DNA of 64,000 nucleotides, from the NCBI GenBank assembly GCA_963580455.1, contig OY756961.1, forward strand, positions 5,685,001 to 5,749,000, in the 5' to 3' direction. Position numbers and translations under genes: made by a program. This DNA is from Euonymus europaeus. Taxonomy: Eukaryota > Streptophyta > Magnoliopsida > Celastrales > Celastraceae. The notes under the pieces were generated by a model, which did not search any database, was not told the origin of the DNA, and saw nothing but the letters and a program-made list of their open reading frames with translations. Position 1 is the stretch's first letter. The number at the start of each line of letters is the position of its first letter. Positions 33,966 through 46,515 of this stretch are shown here, piece by piece.

Positions 33966-36900
33966 ATGAACGATGACGCGTTTGACGGGCAGATACTATC
34001 TGAGAAGCTTTCAAAACTCAACAACTCGCAACAAAGCATTGAATGTATGCTCGACTTCCTGAGCTTTATACTTCCTGCTCATTTTTTGTGATAACTATGA
34101 TTTTGGATGTTTTCTTGGTTCGTATGGATGGCATAAGTACTGTTATGTTGTAGTGTTGGGATTTTTTTTTGTCGTTCAAAATATTTCATTGTTTCTTTGT
34201 TTTTATTTGGCCTCTTTGTTGCTATGCATCATACTCTTAAAAATTAGCTTATTTCTGCCTTGAATATTTTTTTTTGTGGCATTGTTAAAAGTTCAATTAT
34301 TTAATATTGAAATAAACAGTAAACCATTTTATGTAGGTCTTTTTAATTCTGTTTTTCTTTTCTGAATAAAATTACCTGAATATTTTCTCTTGAAGAAAAC
34401 TATTTACTAGTTAGTTATCAGAATAATTGGAAACTTGTAATTAAATTGTGTAATGCACCCTCATTGGAGCCATAATTTGCAATACCAATGTGTGGAATTA
34501 ATGAAAAAATTCTATGTTTCCTACTTTTGTGAGTATAATATGTCTCTATTTGATGAAGAAGATTCATTATGGTAACTTATGTTGACTTTTATTAACCAAT
34601 TTCCTTAAATTTTACTTATCTTTTGTGTACTTATAGTCTTTCTATGACACAACTGCCAATTCTATTTTTATTCTTGTTGCTTTTATTTTCTGAATCTTTC
34701 TTGAGTGATGCTGTTGCTGTGTGCATGCAAAGTTGTATGTGTATGAAATCTTTGTTTGCTTGCAACTTGAGTAGAATATTACCATTTTTAAGAATATTTG
34801 CATGCTTCTTTTCTTTTGTGCTAATCCTTTTTAATTTCTGTCATTATTACATATATGTAATGATATCTTGGAGATGCCCTAGATAGTTAGATCTAGTTGA
34901 CATCAATGTGTTTTCTTTTTCTTTTCACTTTTTGAAACAAACTGTAAAAGTAATAATGTAATATAAAGTGAAAACAATAGAAAGAGGTTTAGAAATAATT
35001 GTGATGGCAAAAGGCTTAAGAGGGATACGTACTTCATAAAATCTGAATGACAAATGCTTATTTTATTAGAGGAATAAAGTTTCGAACCATTGTTCACATT
35101 GCTTGGGAATTATCCCTCTTTGTCTAATTTGATATGAGTTTACAAAAAGTAACAATGACGTGGGACTACAAGAGAGATTCTGTCTTGAGTATAATTTTTT
35201 CTCTTTCAAGTAACACTTTTGAATCTTTTGATGCAACAAAGCTATACAATGGAATTATCAAAAAATGTTTATACAACACTTCTTTGCTGTTTGATCATTC
35301 AATGTGGTGAGCACCTACAGTTTTTGTTTTGGCTAAAAAGTAGGTCCATCGGCTGCCTGTGAAACAATTGGACACAAATTTCTCATCAACGACTGACTAT
35401 ATCTCAAGTTAAAGATACTTTCTTACAATTGTTCTTGCAGATGCTCCTTGTCTTGTTAAAACACTTGTATAAACACTTTCAATTCCATCATTAATGTCTT
35501 GAGTTTATGTTTGTTGCTCTTGGATGCTTGAATTAATACATTTTTGTGATATTGCTTCAGCTCTATCACGTTGGTGTATATCCCATCGGAAGAAAGCTAG
35601 ACAGATTGTTGAAACATGGGATAAACTGTTCAGCTCTTCCCAAAGAGAGCAGCGTGTTTCTTTTCTATATTTGGCCAATGATATTTTGCAAAATAGTCGG
35701 CGGAAGGGGAGTGAGTTTGTGAATGAATTCTGGAAGGTTCTTCCTGCAGCTCTGGGACTTGTTTATGAAAATGGTGATGAAAATGGAAAGAAAGCAGTAG
35801 CAAGACTAGTAAGTTTCTCATTCTTTTATCAATTGTCTTCTATCTTGTGTTTGACTTACGTGCCTCATGACATATGTATTGATATTTCCCAAGCTACCAG
35901 GATGCTAAATGAGCAGCTTGGATTTGAGCATAACTTCCTGTCCTCTCTTCTACGTTCAACTTCCTTTCAACACGATTTTCTTGCATTCCCCTTGACTCTT
36001 TATATTCTTTTGAACCCTTGTCACACCGCAATCCATACAAAAACCATGTTTTACCCTGAAATCTAAATTTACATAAATCCCTAATTTTCACCAAAAACAC
36101 TTCTAGGACAGATTTTCCAAATTCGTTCTATATCATCCACGTAATTATGTCCTAAATCATACTATGCAATTATGTTCACATGTAGCTAGGCTAAGAAATA
36201 TGAAGTGCTTGGGGTAGTCTATTTTTTTCTTTCAGTGTATAATAATTTTTTTTATTATTCAATTTCTTAGTTTATAAATTTAAATGTTTCCCTCTTCCTA
36301 TTGCGAGAGAGACACCTCACGAGCCGGGCTTCTAGAGATGAGGCCTTTTGGCGAAACGAAGTCTTCTTTATGTTTGGTATTATCATATTTTTCTGTGTCT
36401 GACATCCACCAAGTTAAAATGTTAGATAGCGTTTGTGAATTGTGATGCATTTATGGTGATAGGTGCCTTTTGCTTTCAGGATTCTGGCCAGTTTCTTATT
36501 GTTTTCATATCTTTCATCTCCTCTATTGGGCTGTGTAAATCTTTCATATCAACATGCTTTGAGTGTATCATCATGTTCTGCCATTCTGGTTGAGTTTTGG
36601 AATTGCGCACTGTTTGGAATTCTTTGGTATCCACAAACAGTTATAGGGATTTTGGGCTCATCTTTGGATGTTTAGTTTCACGTTCTTTTTTTTTTTTTGC
36701 TCTTCTATGGGGTGTGCAGCTTACTACTTTGTGATTTGCTTTTTATCATTCAAGAAATGGTTAGAGAAGAAATGCCTAGGAAGACACGCCTTTTAAATTT
36801 TTAAACTTTGAAAGAAAAGGGTATTACTTTTTGCGGTTCTAGGCAAACATAAGTTGAAGAGAAAATGGTAATAAGTGCCTTTTGGCTTCAAGATTAGACT

Positions 36901-39900
36901 AGTTTCATATTGTTCAATTCCTCAGTTAGGCTGCACCATCTTTCGTGATTGATAGGCTTTGAGCAGATTATCTTCTTCTGGTTGAATTTGTTAAAATTGG
37001 TTATGAATTCTTAGACATCAGTAATTTTCAGCATTTGAGCTCATCTTAAGAAGTTTATCTTCACTCCAAGTTATGATATTGGTTTGACTGACTTTGCTCG
37101 TCTTTTGGGGTCAGCAAGTTTTTGCTTTCCCATTGATTTGTTTCGCTTATTAAACATTTAGAGAAGCAATCCCAGGGAGAGGTTATGGACTTGTGGTAAT
37201 AAATAAACTAGTGAAAGGAATTGTCATGAACCACTTTTTTCCAATGTTGTGTGAGGAAGTTTGCTTGTTTGTAGCTGAGAAGCTCTGGTAGTGGTGGGTT
37301 TTTGCCAGAGTAATAAGATTTTTTAATCAATTTCTTGAATTTACAATACAAAATTAATTTGAACCAATTAGGGATTTTAATTTTTTGTCCCACTTGTAAT
37401 ATCCGATGAAGGTGAATCTCACATGGTTGTGAAGTACATGCCATTTTTAGTCTCTGGCTAATAGAATGAAGAGGGCCTCACTAACTTTGTTTCTCTATTG
37501 GGCTAAATGTACTTGAGTTTTGACGGTTTGATTCAAGGATCGGGGAGTTGTTGATAGATATACTTTTTGGGATAAATCTGCATATTGAGGACCTTGCATA
37601 ATTTTGAACTTCAGAAACTTTTACATGTTTCCTTGTCACCATTTTGGTGCCCTGTCACTGATAGTATTATCCCATTAAAAAATAATAATGATGGAGAACA
37701 TTGTATTGCTGTTTGTTGGTGATCTAGTTGTGCCTTGTGCTAGCTGTAATGTCTGATACTTCAATCTCTGTACTTCTGCCTAATCTCCTAGAGATTTGAT
37801 GAAATTTGATGACATACTGTAATTGAGTCTTGTGCTTTTTTTGTTCCAGTTTATTTTAGACAGTAATTTTACTTCCGACATTGTCCTATCTTCCGAAGAA
37901 GGTTCCCACCTGCTGTGGGACCTTGTGCATAGATGTTGTTTGCCTTTTATTGTCCTATCTTTTGAAGAAGGAATTTCTCTAGCTTTTTTGGGTCCATTAT
38001 TTATATTTTCCATTGGTGGCACTGCTTTCAGGTTGGCATCTGGGAGGAAAGAAAAGTGTTTGGTTCTCGGGGTCAGAGTCTTAAAGATGAAATGCTGAGT
38101 AAGACTCCGCCTTCTTTGTTGCTGAGCAATGGCAAGAGCTCCAATCCTATCAAAATTGTCAAAAGAGATGCTCATTCAGTTAGAATTGTAAGGATTTAGT
38201 TTCTCATGTAATAGTATCTGGTACTTTTGTTGCAATTTACTGGTTTTGATTGTTGTTTTTATATTTTCTTGCTCTTCTTAACTTCAGAAATTGGCTGTTG
38301 GTGGTCTGCCAGAAAAAATACTTATTGCCTTTCAAACTGTTTTTGATGAAAATGTCAACGAAGAATCTGCTTTAAGCAAGTGTCATACTGCTGTATCTCA
38401 TGTGGGCAAAATTGGTAAAGACATTGAAAATGCTTCTAGTCAAGGTACAGGTGTATTGTTGGTTTCATATTTTCTGATGCATTGGAAGCCTGGGCACTAC
38501 TTGTCACATAATTAGGGTGGCTTACTGATTCTCGACTCGAGTTCTAACCTTTGGGTGCTATGTTATTTATCTCCTTTTGGTGCTTGCATTGTTTTTACAG
38601 CACAATTTAGCTAATTTTCTTTGTAAAAACTGAAGAAAATTGACTATCTTTCAATGGCTGCAGTTTTATGGTCAACTGAATCAACATGACATTGAAAAAT
38701 GGCTATATTCCATGAAGAACTTATCACTCTGTGTTTGCACACACTCATGGCATATGCATGGTTTTGTAGTTTGTCGTTTCCCCCCTTTATGCCAATGTAA
38801 CTTAGTAACTAGTGAACATATGGCTCAATGGTAGAGTTGTAGGGGTGCAACCTATATGTTACAGGTTAAATTCCTGGAAATAGCCTCTCCACATGATATG
38901 TGGGGATAAGGTTTGCTAAATCTTTCATGTCCTCAACCCCGCCCACTATGGGAACCTTGTGTACGGGTGTTGTTTATTTTCTTATGCCAATATCAGATAC
39001 AATGTAAAAGAGCCTCCATATACTATGGTTTAAAATTGGTAGGAATCGCAAGATGTGAAGTTTGTTCTATTATTTTATCATGCACTTCATAAAATTACTT
39101 TATCTTGTACTTCCCATTCTTTATGTTCAAATAAGTGGTTGTTTGTGAGTTTCGATAAACTTTTGAGTGTTTGCTGCATCATAAGCCATCTCAGCTTTCT
39201 TTTAGAAACATATACTGGATGTTGGTCTTTTATTACCTGCTTTTCTACTGCAATGTTAGGGAGTCGACGTAGTTCTGCATTTGTGGATGATCTACGAGAG
39301 CAAGAAAATGTCCTTCACCAATGTGTTGAGCAACTTGAAAATGCTGAAGTAGCAAGGGCTGAGTTGGTTTCTCAGCTTAGAGAAGCACTTCAAGAACAGG
39401 TACATGTCTGTAGAATAATTTTGACTTTTTGCTTCTGCAATTTGCTTTTGAACTTTTCCAGAAATTTTATCTCAATTATCTTGAACACTTTCAGGAATCA
39501 AAGTTGGAGGTTATTCGCTCTCAGTTGCGGGTAAGAAATTAGTATCCTTTCTCTTTAGCCAGCTTGAAAAGCCTTGTTGCTTGGGGAGCATAATAGGATG
39601 CTATGCTTTATCTATCGAAGTATTCAATTTGCTGAAACATGACAACAATTACTGGGAATACGTGTCAGGTGTGTATGTGTTGGTTTCAAATAGGAATTTG
39701 TGAAATGCTTAAAAAATGGATATTGAGTTAAATGTCAAGGGTGTAGGCTTGAGGCCCCAGTAGAGATGGCCCTATCCCTAGCAGGGGTTTTAATCCCCCT
39801 CCCCCATACTTGGCCATTAAAACTTTCTGTGGTTGTACTACTGAAGGGTACCCACATAAGAAATGATCAAAGTGGCACTAGCGTCAGCCCATACTTGTTG

Positions 39901-42900
39901 GGGCACCTATGTCATGCCTGGTCACTTCCTATCATTTACATTCACATCATAATAGGTAAATAAACAAAAATTATTATCATCACCAATGCTTTTGTCTCAA
40001 AGGCTTTGCTGTTGGCTATAGAAACTTATAAGATAAGAGAAATCAATTGGTCGATTCTCTCTTTTGCCATTCATTCCAATGTAGAGCTGCTTCCCACTCA
40101 TCCTGTAGAGCCCATATCCTTGTTACTTCCATCCATGTCTTCTTTGGTCTTCCTCTTCTCTTTGATACTATTTCCTGCTTGAATCTTTTATTCTTCTCAC
40201 TGCTGCCTACCGTACCTTGTCCCTACCCATACCATATAAAAAAAATTCTTACATCTTATCTTCAATTGACGCTACTCCTACCATAGATATAATAGTCTTG
40301 TTTTTTTATTCTATAATTCATTGAGTTGCTGCACATCCAACACAATAAATACGGATGACCTTGCATGAGAGCTGTGCTTTTTTTTTTCTTTCTGTTGATG
40401 TGCTTTTATTGGTGAGATAGATGGTTCTGTCTCTCTCTTGTTCCATTTTACGTTTAGTTCCAGTTGACATCCTTCCATTTTGGGCCAGCATTTCACTTTT
40501 TTCTCTACCCATACCAAAAGCTAAGGTCATCATTTTCAATCGGTAAAGGTTCTCATTATCTATGGTATTAAATTTTAGTACGATTACTCAGAAGTAAGAA
40601 CAACCAAGACTAAGGCACTATTATTTTTACATTCTGATACAAGGTCGATATATCCCACTCTCCCAAGGGGAAACAGAAGAGAAGGCGTGTTATTACTATT
40701 GTTGTTGGTATTATTATATCAACTTTCTTTGTAGAAATATTGTTACTTTTTAATATTAGTTGTTACTAGTTATATTCACAACTTAAATATTCCGTCTTGG
40801 TATAAAATTACTGAGTTTTTTTTTAAAAAAAATTTTATGAACAAATAATATTGATATAATATGCTATTTCTATTGGCCAAGTAATAAGCTATAGTTACAT
40901 CGGGTGAAAAAAACAGCAACATTTGAATAAGCCACTAGAAGTGACACTTAAGAAGCAAGGGGAAAGATAAAAAAGGCAAGAGGAAGGAGAAAGCTGTGAG
41001 AGGAAAACAGAACGTGATAGCAAAGAACTAGCAAGGACAAAGTAATAAGGTGTAATCAAGAAATACATCAACATAGCAATAGGTGGTGAAAAGATAAGAA
41101 ATAAGGTAGGGGAAGAAAGAAATAGTGGAGAGGACAAGAAAAGGGCTAGAAAGAGAAGTGAGGAAAGAACGAAGGCTGCAGCAAAGAAGGGCAGAATGCA
41201 GCAAGCAAGTGAAGATTTCTGGAACTACTCTAACCCCCCAAAAAATAGTGTTTTGAAGCAGTTTTTGTATGTGGGGAGAGGTCTAACCCTAGCTCTCCAT
41301 GGTAGGTGTCACAGACTAAGTGACTAAACTAAACTTACTTGAAAACAATACAGTTGTCCCTATACAAGATGCAGATAAGTAAGAAGGTGCAATCAAGAAA
41401 TACATCAACATAGCAATAGGTGGTGAAACGATAAGAAATAAGGTAGGGGAAGAAAGAAACAGTAGAGAGGACAAGAAAAGGGCTAGAAAGAGAGGTGAGG
41501 AAAGAACGAAGGCTGCAGCAAAGATGGGCAGAATGCAGCAAGCAGGTGAAGATTTCTGGAACTACTCTAACCCCCCAAAAATAGTGTTTTGAAGCAGTTT
41601 TTATATGTGGGGAGAGGTCTAACCCCAGCTCTCCATGGCAGGTGTCACAGAGTAAGGGCAACCACAATGGTTACACACTTAATAGCCGAACAATTTTGCT
41701 TTTGGGTCCCACTTCTATTACACAAAAAGTGATTTCACATACTTATCCACATCAACAAAACACATCTTCCAATACAATCTCATTTGTCACACCACTAATT
41801 TTTCATTCCTCCCTAGTTTTCCCACTAAACCTAATTATGGGTCCCACCACTATTATTCAAAAGTCGAGTTACATACTCATCCACATCAACAAAACATATT
41901 TTTCAATATAGCCACATCATCAACTAATGAGCCATTATATTTGGCACCATTGTAGTTGCTAAACTAAACTTACTTGAAAACAATACAGTTGTCCCTATAC
42001 AAGATGCAAACAACCCCCACATCATAGGTATAATATAATTCAAATATCTCAGTCAGCGAAGTAAATACACACAAAACAAAACAAAGACAACATGGAAGCC
42101 CATCTAAGCTACATCATATCTTCTTTCTTAAACTATTTCAACATCTTGCACCACTGTACCAGCCATCGATTGAAAGTGCTCATTTTATATTCTATCGTTG
42201 TGTCATCACTCATTTAATCAAATTGTTGTTTGCTATCCCATCCTTAAATTGTTGTACATCTAATGTAATTTTCCCCCCTCTATGGTGCTACATTCATTTT
42301 CTTGGGCATGTCGCTTTGCAATGGTCCAACGTTCAATAGCTTTCTTAAGTATGAAGCAAGGCCTACACGATATTTCATATGTTTAGGGGTGTAGAATTTT
42401 ACCCTTTAACTTTGGGGGTGTCCTTCACTTCCATGAAACCTTGGTTTTTTTCATTTTAACTACCCAGCATAAACTTTATGTTTGTCCCCAATCTGTCTGT
42501 TATTCTGATTGACCCAAGATAATTTTAAAAAAAAAAACATCTTTTCATACTTTTTTCCTCTCTAGTTCATCATTTCTTATGCCTATACTGAACTAGTGAA
42601 CTTACCCTTCATGCTATTTGGTTATAGTTAGTTTATATCCTTTAGATTAGTGCCTTTTCCCAGGTTTCAAATCTCAACCTAATTCGTGATTTGGTCTCAA
42701 TTCATTATTAAGACGTTGATATCTGCAAACAACCAGCGCCAAAGACTCTTTCTTTTTTCTTTTTTGTAGGGTTGTTAAAAAAAAACCCCGACAAAACTGA
42801 AACCAACAGACACTGAACAGATTGGTCAGTTTTTTTTCAAAAAAAAAATAAAATATATATATATATATATATACATGTTACCGGAAACGGAAAAATTGAC

Positions 42901-44551
42901 CTAAGCGACTTATAACTGACTAAACGGCTTGACCAAAATATGCCCCAAAATCGACCATTAACACCCATACTTCTTTGAATGCAAAATAAATTTTATTGAA
43001 GGGATGGACCAACTGACCAAGTAGCTGCAATCCACAGAGAGTATTACAAAGGTAAAGAGCTAATGCTCTCATGAACATTAGCAACAAGTAGCTAAAGGCA
43101 TAAATGGCAGATCTTCCTGTTTGATATGTTCTTGCCCACCAAAGACCATCTTGAATATGTTTTATAAGCTCATCCATCCAGACCATCCCAATCAAAAACA
43201 AGGAAGGTCTAAAAGCCAATTCTTGATGTAGACTTATTGTGATGGAAAATTGCCTTTACCCATACTCTAGCAATCGTCAAAAACTGGCTTTCTAGTTGGG
43301 AGTTTTCTCTCAAAATTTCGCTAGTGTCCGGTCTTGAACATTCTTTACTTGCCGAAAGTGTTAAGCTTAGTTGTTCATGTGCTTTCTGAGACTATTCTGA
43401 AATTCTGATCCTTGATAAAAGGGCTTTTAAGATTATTCCGTCCCTGGTAAAAGACTATGTAGTTGCTTTGAGTACAATGATGTATGCTTGTAAAGATTTT
43501 CTGTGATATTATTGTTGCCCTTGACAAAAGGCCATGTACCTTTTTTCTCTACTTTGGAGGCTATGTATTTTTCTAATGTACGTTTTTAATGATGTGCAAT
43601 ATGCCAAGTCTTGTGGGGATCCATGTTCTTTAACTGTGTTATTTATTTACCCATGCATTAGTTTTTTACTTCTCTTTTATCTGAGACAGAAATTACTTTG
43701 CTAGGCAGACAATATGACTGATTATAACTATGCAGGTGGCCCGAAATAGCATTCCTCTAACAGAAGCTATGAAAATCGTGGAACAAAATGTCCCTTCGGT
43801 TCAGCCAATCAGCACGCCACCCCAACCTCCTCTTACACAACCTGCTGTTTCTTATGCTCCTCTGAGAGCGACAGATGAAGAAAGCAAGAAAGCAGCGGCA
43901 GCAGCTGTTGCTGCGAGGCTTGCTGCCTCGACATCTTCTGCACAGATGCTGACCTCTGTTTTTTCGTCCCTTGTTGCTGAAGAAGCTGCTGCCATGAATG
44001 GTAGGCTAGAATCTTCTGGATTTACATCAGGCTTATCCATTTTCTCTCCAGGAAAACGGCAAAAACTAGAAAAACCAATGGTTGTTTCTGATGGTAGCAA
44101 CTCTGATGCTGGTGGCTTACCTTATTTTACCCCTCTACAGCCGCAACCTGGGAATAATGTGCCACTTGTGCCTTCTACAAGTGTGCAGTCCATCTCCCAG
44201 CCCAGTCAGGCACACTCTTCATATGTTGCACCTCTACATTTACCACCTCCCCCGCCTTTATCTCCAGCAAACCCGTCGGCAAATCAATTTGTCCAGTCTT
44301 CTGGTACAATGGTTGGGGTAATGCCTTATGGATACGGGGCTAATGTGTTGCCACCTCCACCCCCACTACCTCCACATATCACAATGGGTTTAGCAAGGCC
44401 TGCTCCACAGCCTCCACAACAGTTGCAGTCTCAGCCACAGCAATCTCAGGAACAGCATTCCCCAGCAGGTGGGGGATATTATCGACCCCCTGGTATTGGA
44501 TTCTATGGGCAAAGCCATCAACCTACAACACCAGCAGTACCTCGGCAGTGA
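33966..44551 (+). CDS. CID/RPR-domain protein binding the RNA polymerase II CTD
   Basis: Seven coding exons (33966-34044, 35561-35808, 38032-38187, 38288-38444, 39260-39399, 39495-39530, 43736-44551) with GT-AG introns encode 543 residues. Residues about 1-135 are a CID/RPR domain: DGQILSEKLSKLNNSQQSIE, LSRWCISHRKKARQIVETWD, REQRVSFLYLANDILQNSRR, FWKVLPAALGLVYE, then VGIWEERKVFGSR. A coiled coil follows (LREQENVLHQCVEQLENAEV to SQLREALQEQESKLEVIRSQ). The last exon is Pro/Gln-rich and disordered, with KRQKLEKP as a possible nuclear signal and many PPPPP runs. Human RPRD1 proteins and their plant relatives bind phosphorylated RNA polymerase II tails in transcription and 3'-end processing. A 5' untranslated exon near 33190-33310 is likely, because an AG-like tract (GCACAGG) lies just before the ATG. 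Confidence 0.9.
34045..35560 (+). other. Intron 1 of the CID gene
   Basis: A 1.5-kb T-rich intron with no transposon ends or coding similarity seen. Confidence 0.7.
35809..38031 (+). other. Intron 2 of the CID gene
   Basis: A 2.2-kb T-rich intron. At about 37905-37950 a short piece (CCCACCTGCTGTGGGACC, then TTGTGCATAGATGTTGTTT) resembles the 3' end of the SINE at 38812, so it may be a SINE relic. Otherwise featureless. Confidence 0.6.
38812..38976 (+). mobile_element. tRNA-derived SINE (Au-like) in CID intron 4
   Basis: The left part resembles a tRNA promoter. A box A-like TGGCTCAATGGTAGAG lies at 38821 and a box B-like GGTTAAATTCC at 38864. A middle part follows, then the 3' block AACCCCGCCCACTATGGGA with CCTTGTGTACGGGTGTTGTT at the tail. 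This matches the layout of the plant Au SINE family. Box B is mutated from GGTTCGAATCC, so it is a decayed copy. Confidence 0.7.
40060..40290 (-). mobile_element. LINE (non-LTR retrotransposon) remnant
   Basis: On the minus strand, decayed frames give VGVASIEDKM followed, after stops and a frame change, by RRGRPKKTWMEVTRIWALQD. This pair of blocks (VGVAPIEDKMRE and RGRPKKTW) is characteristic of the region behind the reverse transcriptase of plant LINE-derived sequences. Only the extreme 3' coding part remains, and it carries several stops. Confidence 0.6.
41046..41373. repeat. Direct repeat, copy 1 (about 328 bp)
   Basis: Starts TAAGGTGTAATCAAGAAATA and ends CTATACAAGATGCA. It is followed within 10 bp by a second, very similar copy. 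It is purine-rich, non-coding and of unknown origin. Confidence 0.85.
41383..42008. repeat. Direct repeat, copy 2, interrupted by a MITE
   Basis: This is the same unit as 41046-41373 but split by a roughly 300-bp element after GTGTCACAGAG. Copy 1 has no element at this place, so the duplication itself shows where it was inserted. Confidence 0.85.
41656..41959. mobile_element. Small MITE inside direct-repeat copy 2
   Basis: Its terminal inverted repeats are GCAACCACAATGGT (left) and GCAACTACAATGGT (inverted right), flanked by TAA on both sides. The inside contains a partial tandem duplication (CCACATCAACAAAACA occurs twice). A 3-bp TAA duplication suggests a Tourist-like element; the neighbouring repeat copy differs by about 8 bp at the expected site. 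Confidence 0.7.
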
Positions 44552-46515
44552 GAGTGCTCTGTTTGGATGAATGGGCTTTTAAGAGACCATGAACAGTGAT
44601 TTGGGAAGTTATGGGCAAAGCCTCCTGTTGTAACATAGCCAGTTCCTGCACTAAACCCCTTCAAAAGTCTTAGATCAGAGGGTTTCTCTGTTAAAATGTG
44701 TTATATTATGTAAACTGTAAAGTAATAGAAATCAAGTCCTCCTTTAGACTCCATTTGAAGTGTGTTCATTGCAACACAAGTTAGTTTTCATGTGGGGTTC
44801 TATGGTATGGGAGGTTCTCACTTGTGAAGAGTTTTATTTGATAGCTATATACCTAATTGCACGGATGCTTGCTGTGAACAGCGGCAAGGCACGCTCGCAA
44901 TGACGGTTACTGATCTCTTTCCCTGCGTTTGGGTCGTCTTTCTAATTGGTTTCTTACATGATGCATCTTTTGATATAAGATCACTTTGGAGCAAACTCTA
45001 GGATGTTGTGTATTATGTTTTCCTTGATGATTCATCTTTCGGACTTGATTGCTAGAAAATGATACAGGAAGAGTTATGTGAGCATGTCCCAATATCTATG
45101 GGTGGGAGGATGACATTGACAACGTTGTTCTGTAGGATGCCAATACTTGGGATGCTCTCTGCTCTCTCATTAACGTGTTTGAGATTGCAGTAAGCATGGT
45201 AAAAACAAATATGGGGGAGATTTGTTTCGTTTTGAGTTTTGTACTGTGTTGAAGGTATTGTTTGATTCGCTCTTGCCTTGCTCTCTTTGTTTATTTGTTT
45301 GCTTAATTGTTTAAAGTATAAATTAGTGTAAAATTGGTTTATTTAAAATGAAAGAAAACCCTAAATACACGATGATGAATATTAAAACCATTTTCATTTA
45401 AGTTAGAACAAGCTCGGGTCAGTTTCGATTTGATACCCTAATTATTTATCAAAAGGTTCGAGTAACTATCAAAAATCAAAACCGACATGAAAGCTTGTCG
45501 GTTTTAAAAATCAAAAATTGTTTTCAAATCTTATAGAAGCAATTTTTGGATTTTTAAACAGATTTGCTATCTTGGGGATAGTGTTCGGTCGGTTTTTTCC
45601 CCTCCCTAACCTTACTAGACCTCACTTGAATCCAACATTATAAATTTATGTAGATAATTTTCAAATTTTTAGTAATTAGAAGAAAAAAAAATCAATTCCA
45701 AGTCTCTTTGTTTCTTTCCCTTTACGACCAAATTTTTTAATTGATGATAATAAAAAATATTAATTAAAACATGAAATACGATAAAATTTGATTTTTTTTT
45801 TCATTTTATGTGATCTTATACGTTATTATAATAAAATAATAAATTTTATTACAATAGAATGCGTACTATTATAATAAAATAATATATTATATTATAATAA
45901 TATAAAAAAACAACATATTTTATTGTAATAAAATTTATTATTTTATTATAATACTCCAATAGAATATAACGGATGAAATGCGTGGATACAAACCCGAGGT
46001 TTTTCTTCAAGCTTCCCTGGCTTTAGTGCGTTGACGTGTAATTATTGACATACAGAAAGGTCGTCGCGGATCGTCATCTCTCAGATCGCACAGTCAATTT
46101 CGAAAGCCATTTTAGCTTCGTATGTCCATTATGTATATATATGTTTATGTGTGCAAGCATTGTTTTTTGATATGGTTCGGTATTCGTGGAGGTCCTCAAA
46201 GAAGAATATTTTGTAGGCTATTTGTGATTTTTTTGGCCTATAGGTTCTGATTATGTACGGGAAAATTTGTTCTTCATAAACTACTACTCTACGTTGTTAC
46301 TGGGTCGTTCTTGACTCTATGATTTGGGACTGAAGAACTTGTGAATTAACAAATTTCTACTTTTTCTTTGTGGGTATCTTCCCTGCTAATGTTTTCTTGT
46401 TCTGTGTAAATTTATTTGTTTCGTTTGTATTGTATTTAACTTTCGTTATTGGTAATTTTGGCATTTACGATTTTGGCTGATTTCATAGGGCTTTTTGTCT
46501 GTTAAGATTTAAAAT
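44552..46515. other. Intergenic DNA between the CID and ELMO genes
   Basis: The first 250 bp are the CID 3' untranslated region. At 45780-45960 there is extremely AT-rich DNA with a perfect inverted repeat. From about 46040 on lies the promoter and 5' untranslated region of the ELMO gene, where introns are possible. No other gene was seen. Confidence 0.55.
45825..45952. repeat. Perfect 32-bp inverted repeat, AT-rich
   Basis: Arms 45825-45856 and 45921-45952 are exact reverse complements (beginning ATTATAATAAAATAATAA), with a 64-bp AT-rich spacer. It could be a small MITE or an extruding AT palindrome. No target duplication could be defined. Confidence 0.85.

Larger units (their letters stand above)
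39531..43735 (+). other. Long intron 6 of the CID gene
   Basis: This 4.2-kb intron lies between the coiled-coil exon and the large Pro/Gln-rich last exon. It holds a LINE remnant, a direct repeat with a MITE in one copy, and an (AT)n tract at about 42850-42873. The rest is T-rich without clear features. Its size reflects repeat insertion. Confidence 0.7.

Noticed and set aside
38821..38890. tRNA gene
   Set aside because: Box A and box B-like sequences are present, but box B is mutated, no cloverleaf closes, and the characteristic SINE 3' part follows.
42920..43219. 99-codon minus-strand ORF in intron 6 of the CID gene
   Set aside because: It is hydrophobic and vaguely transposon-like, but no diagnostic motif could be named.
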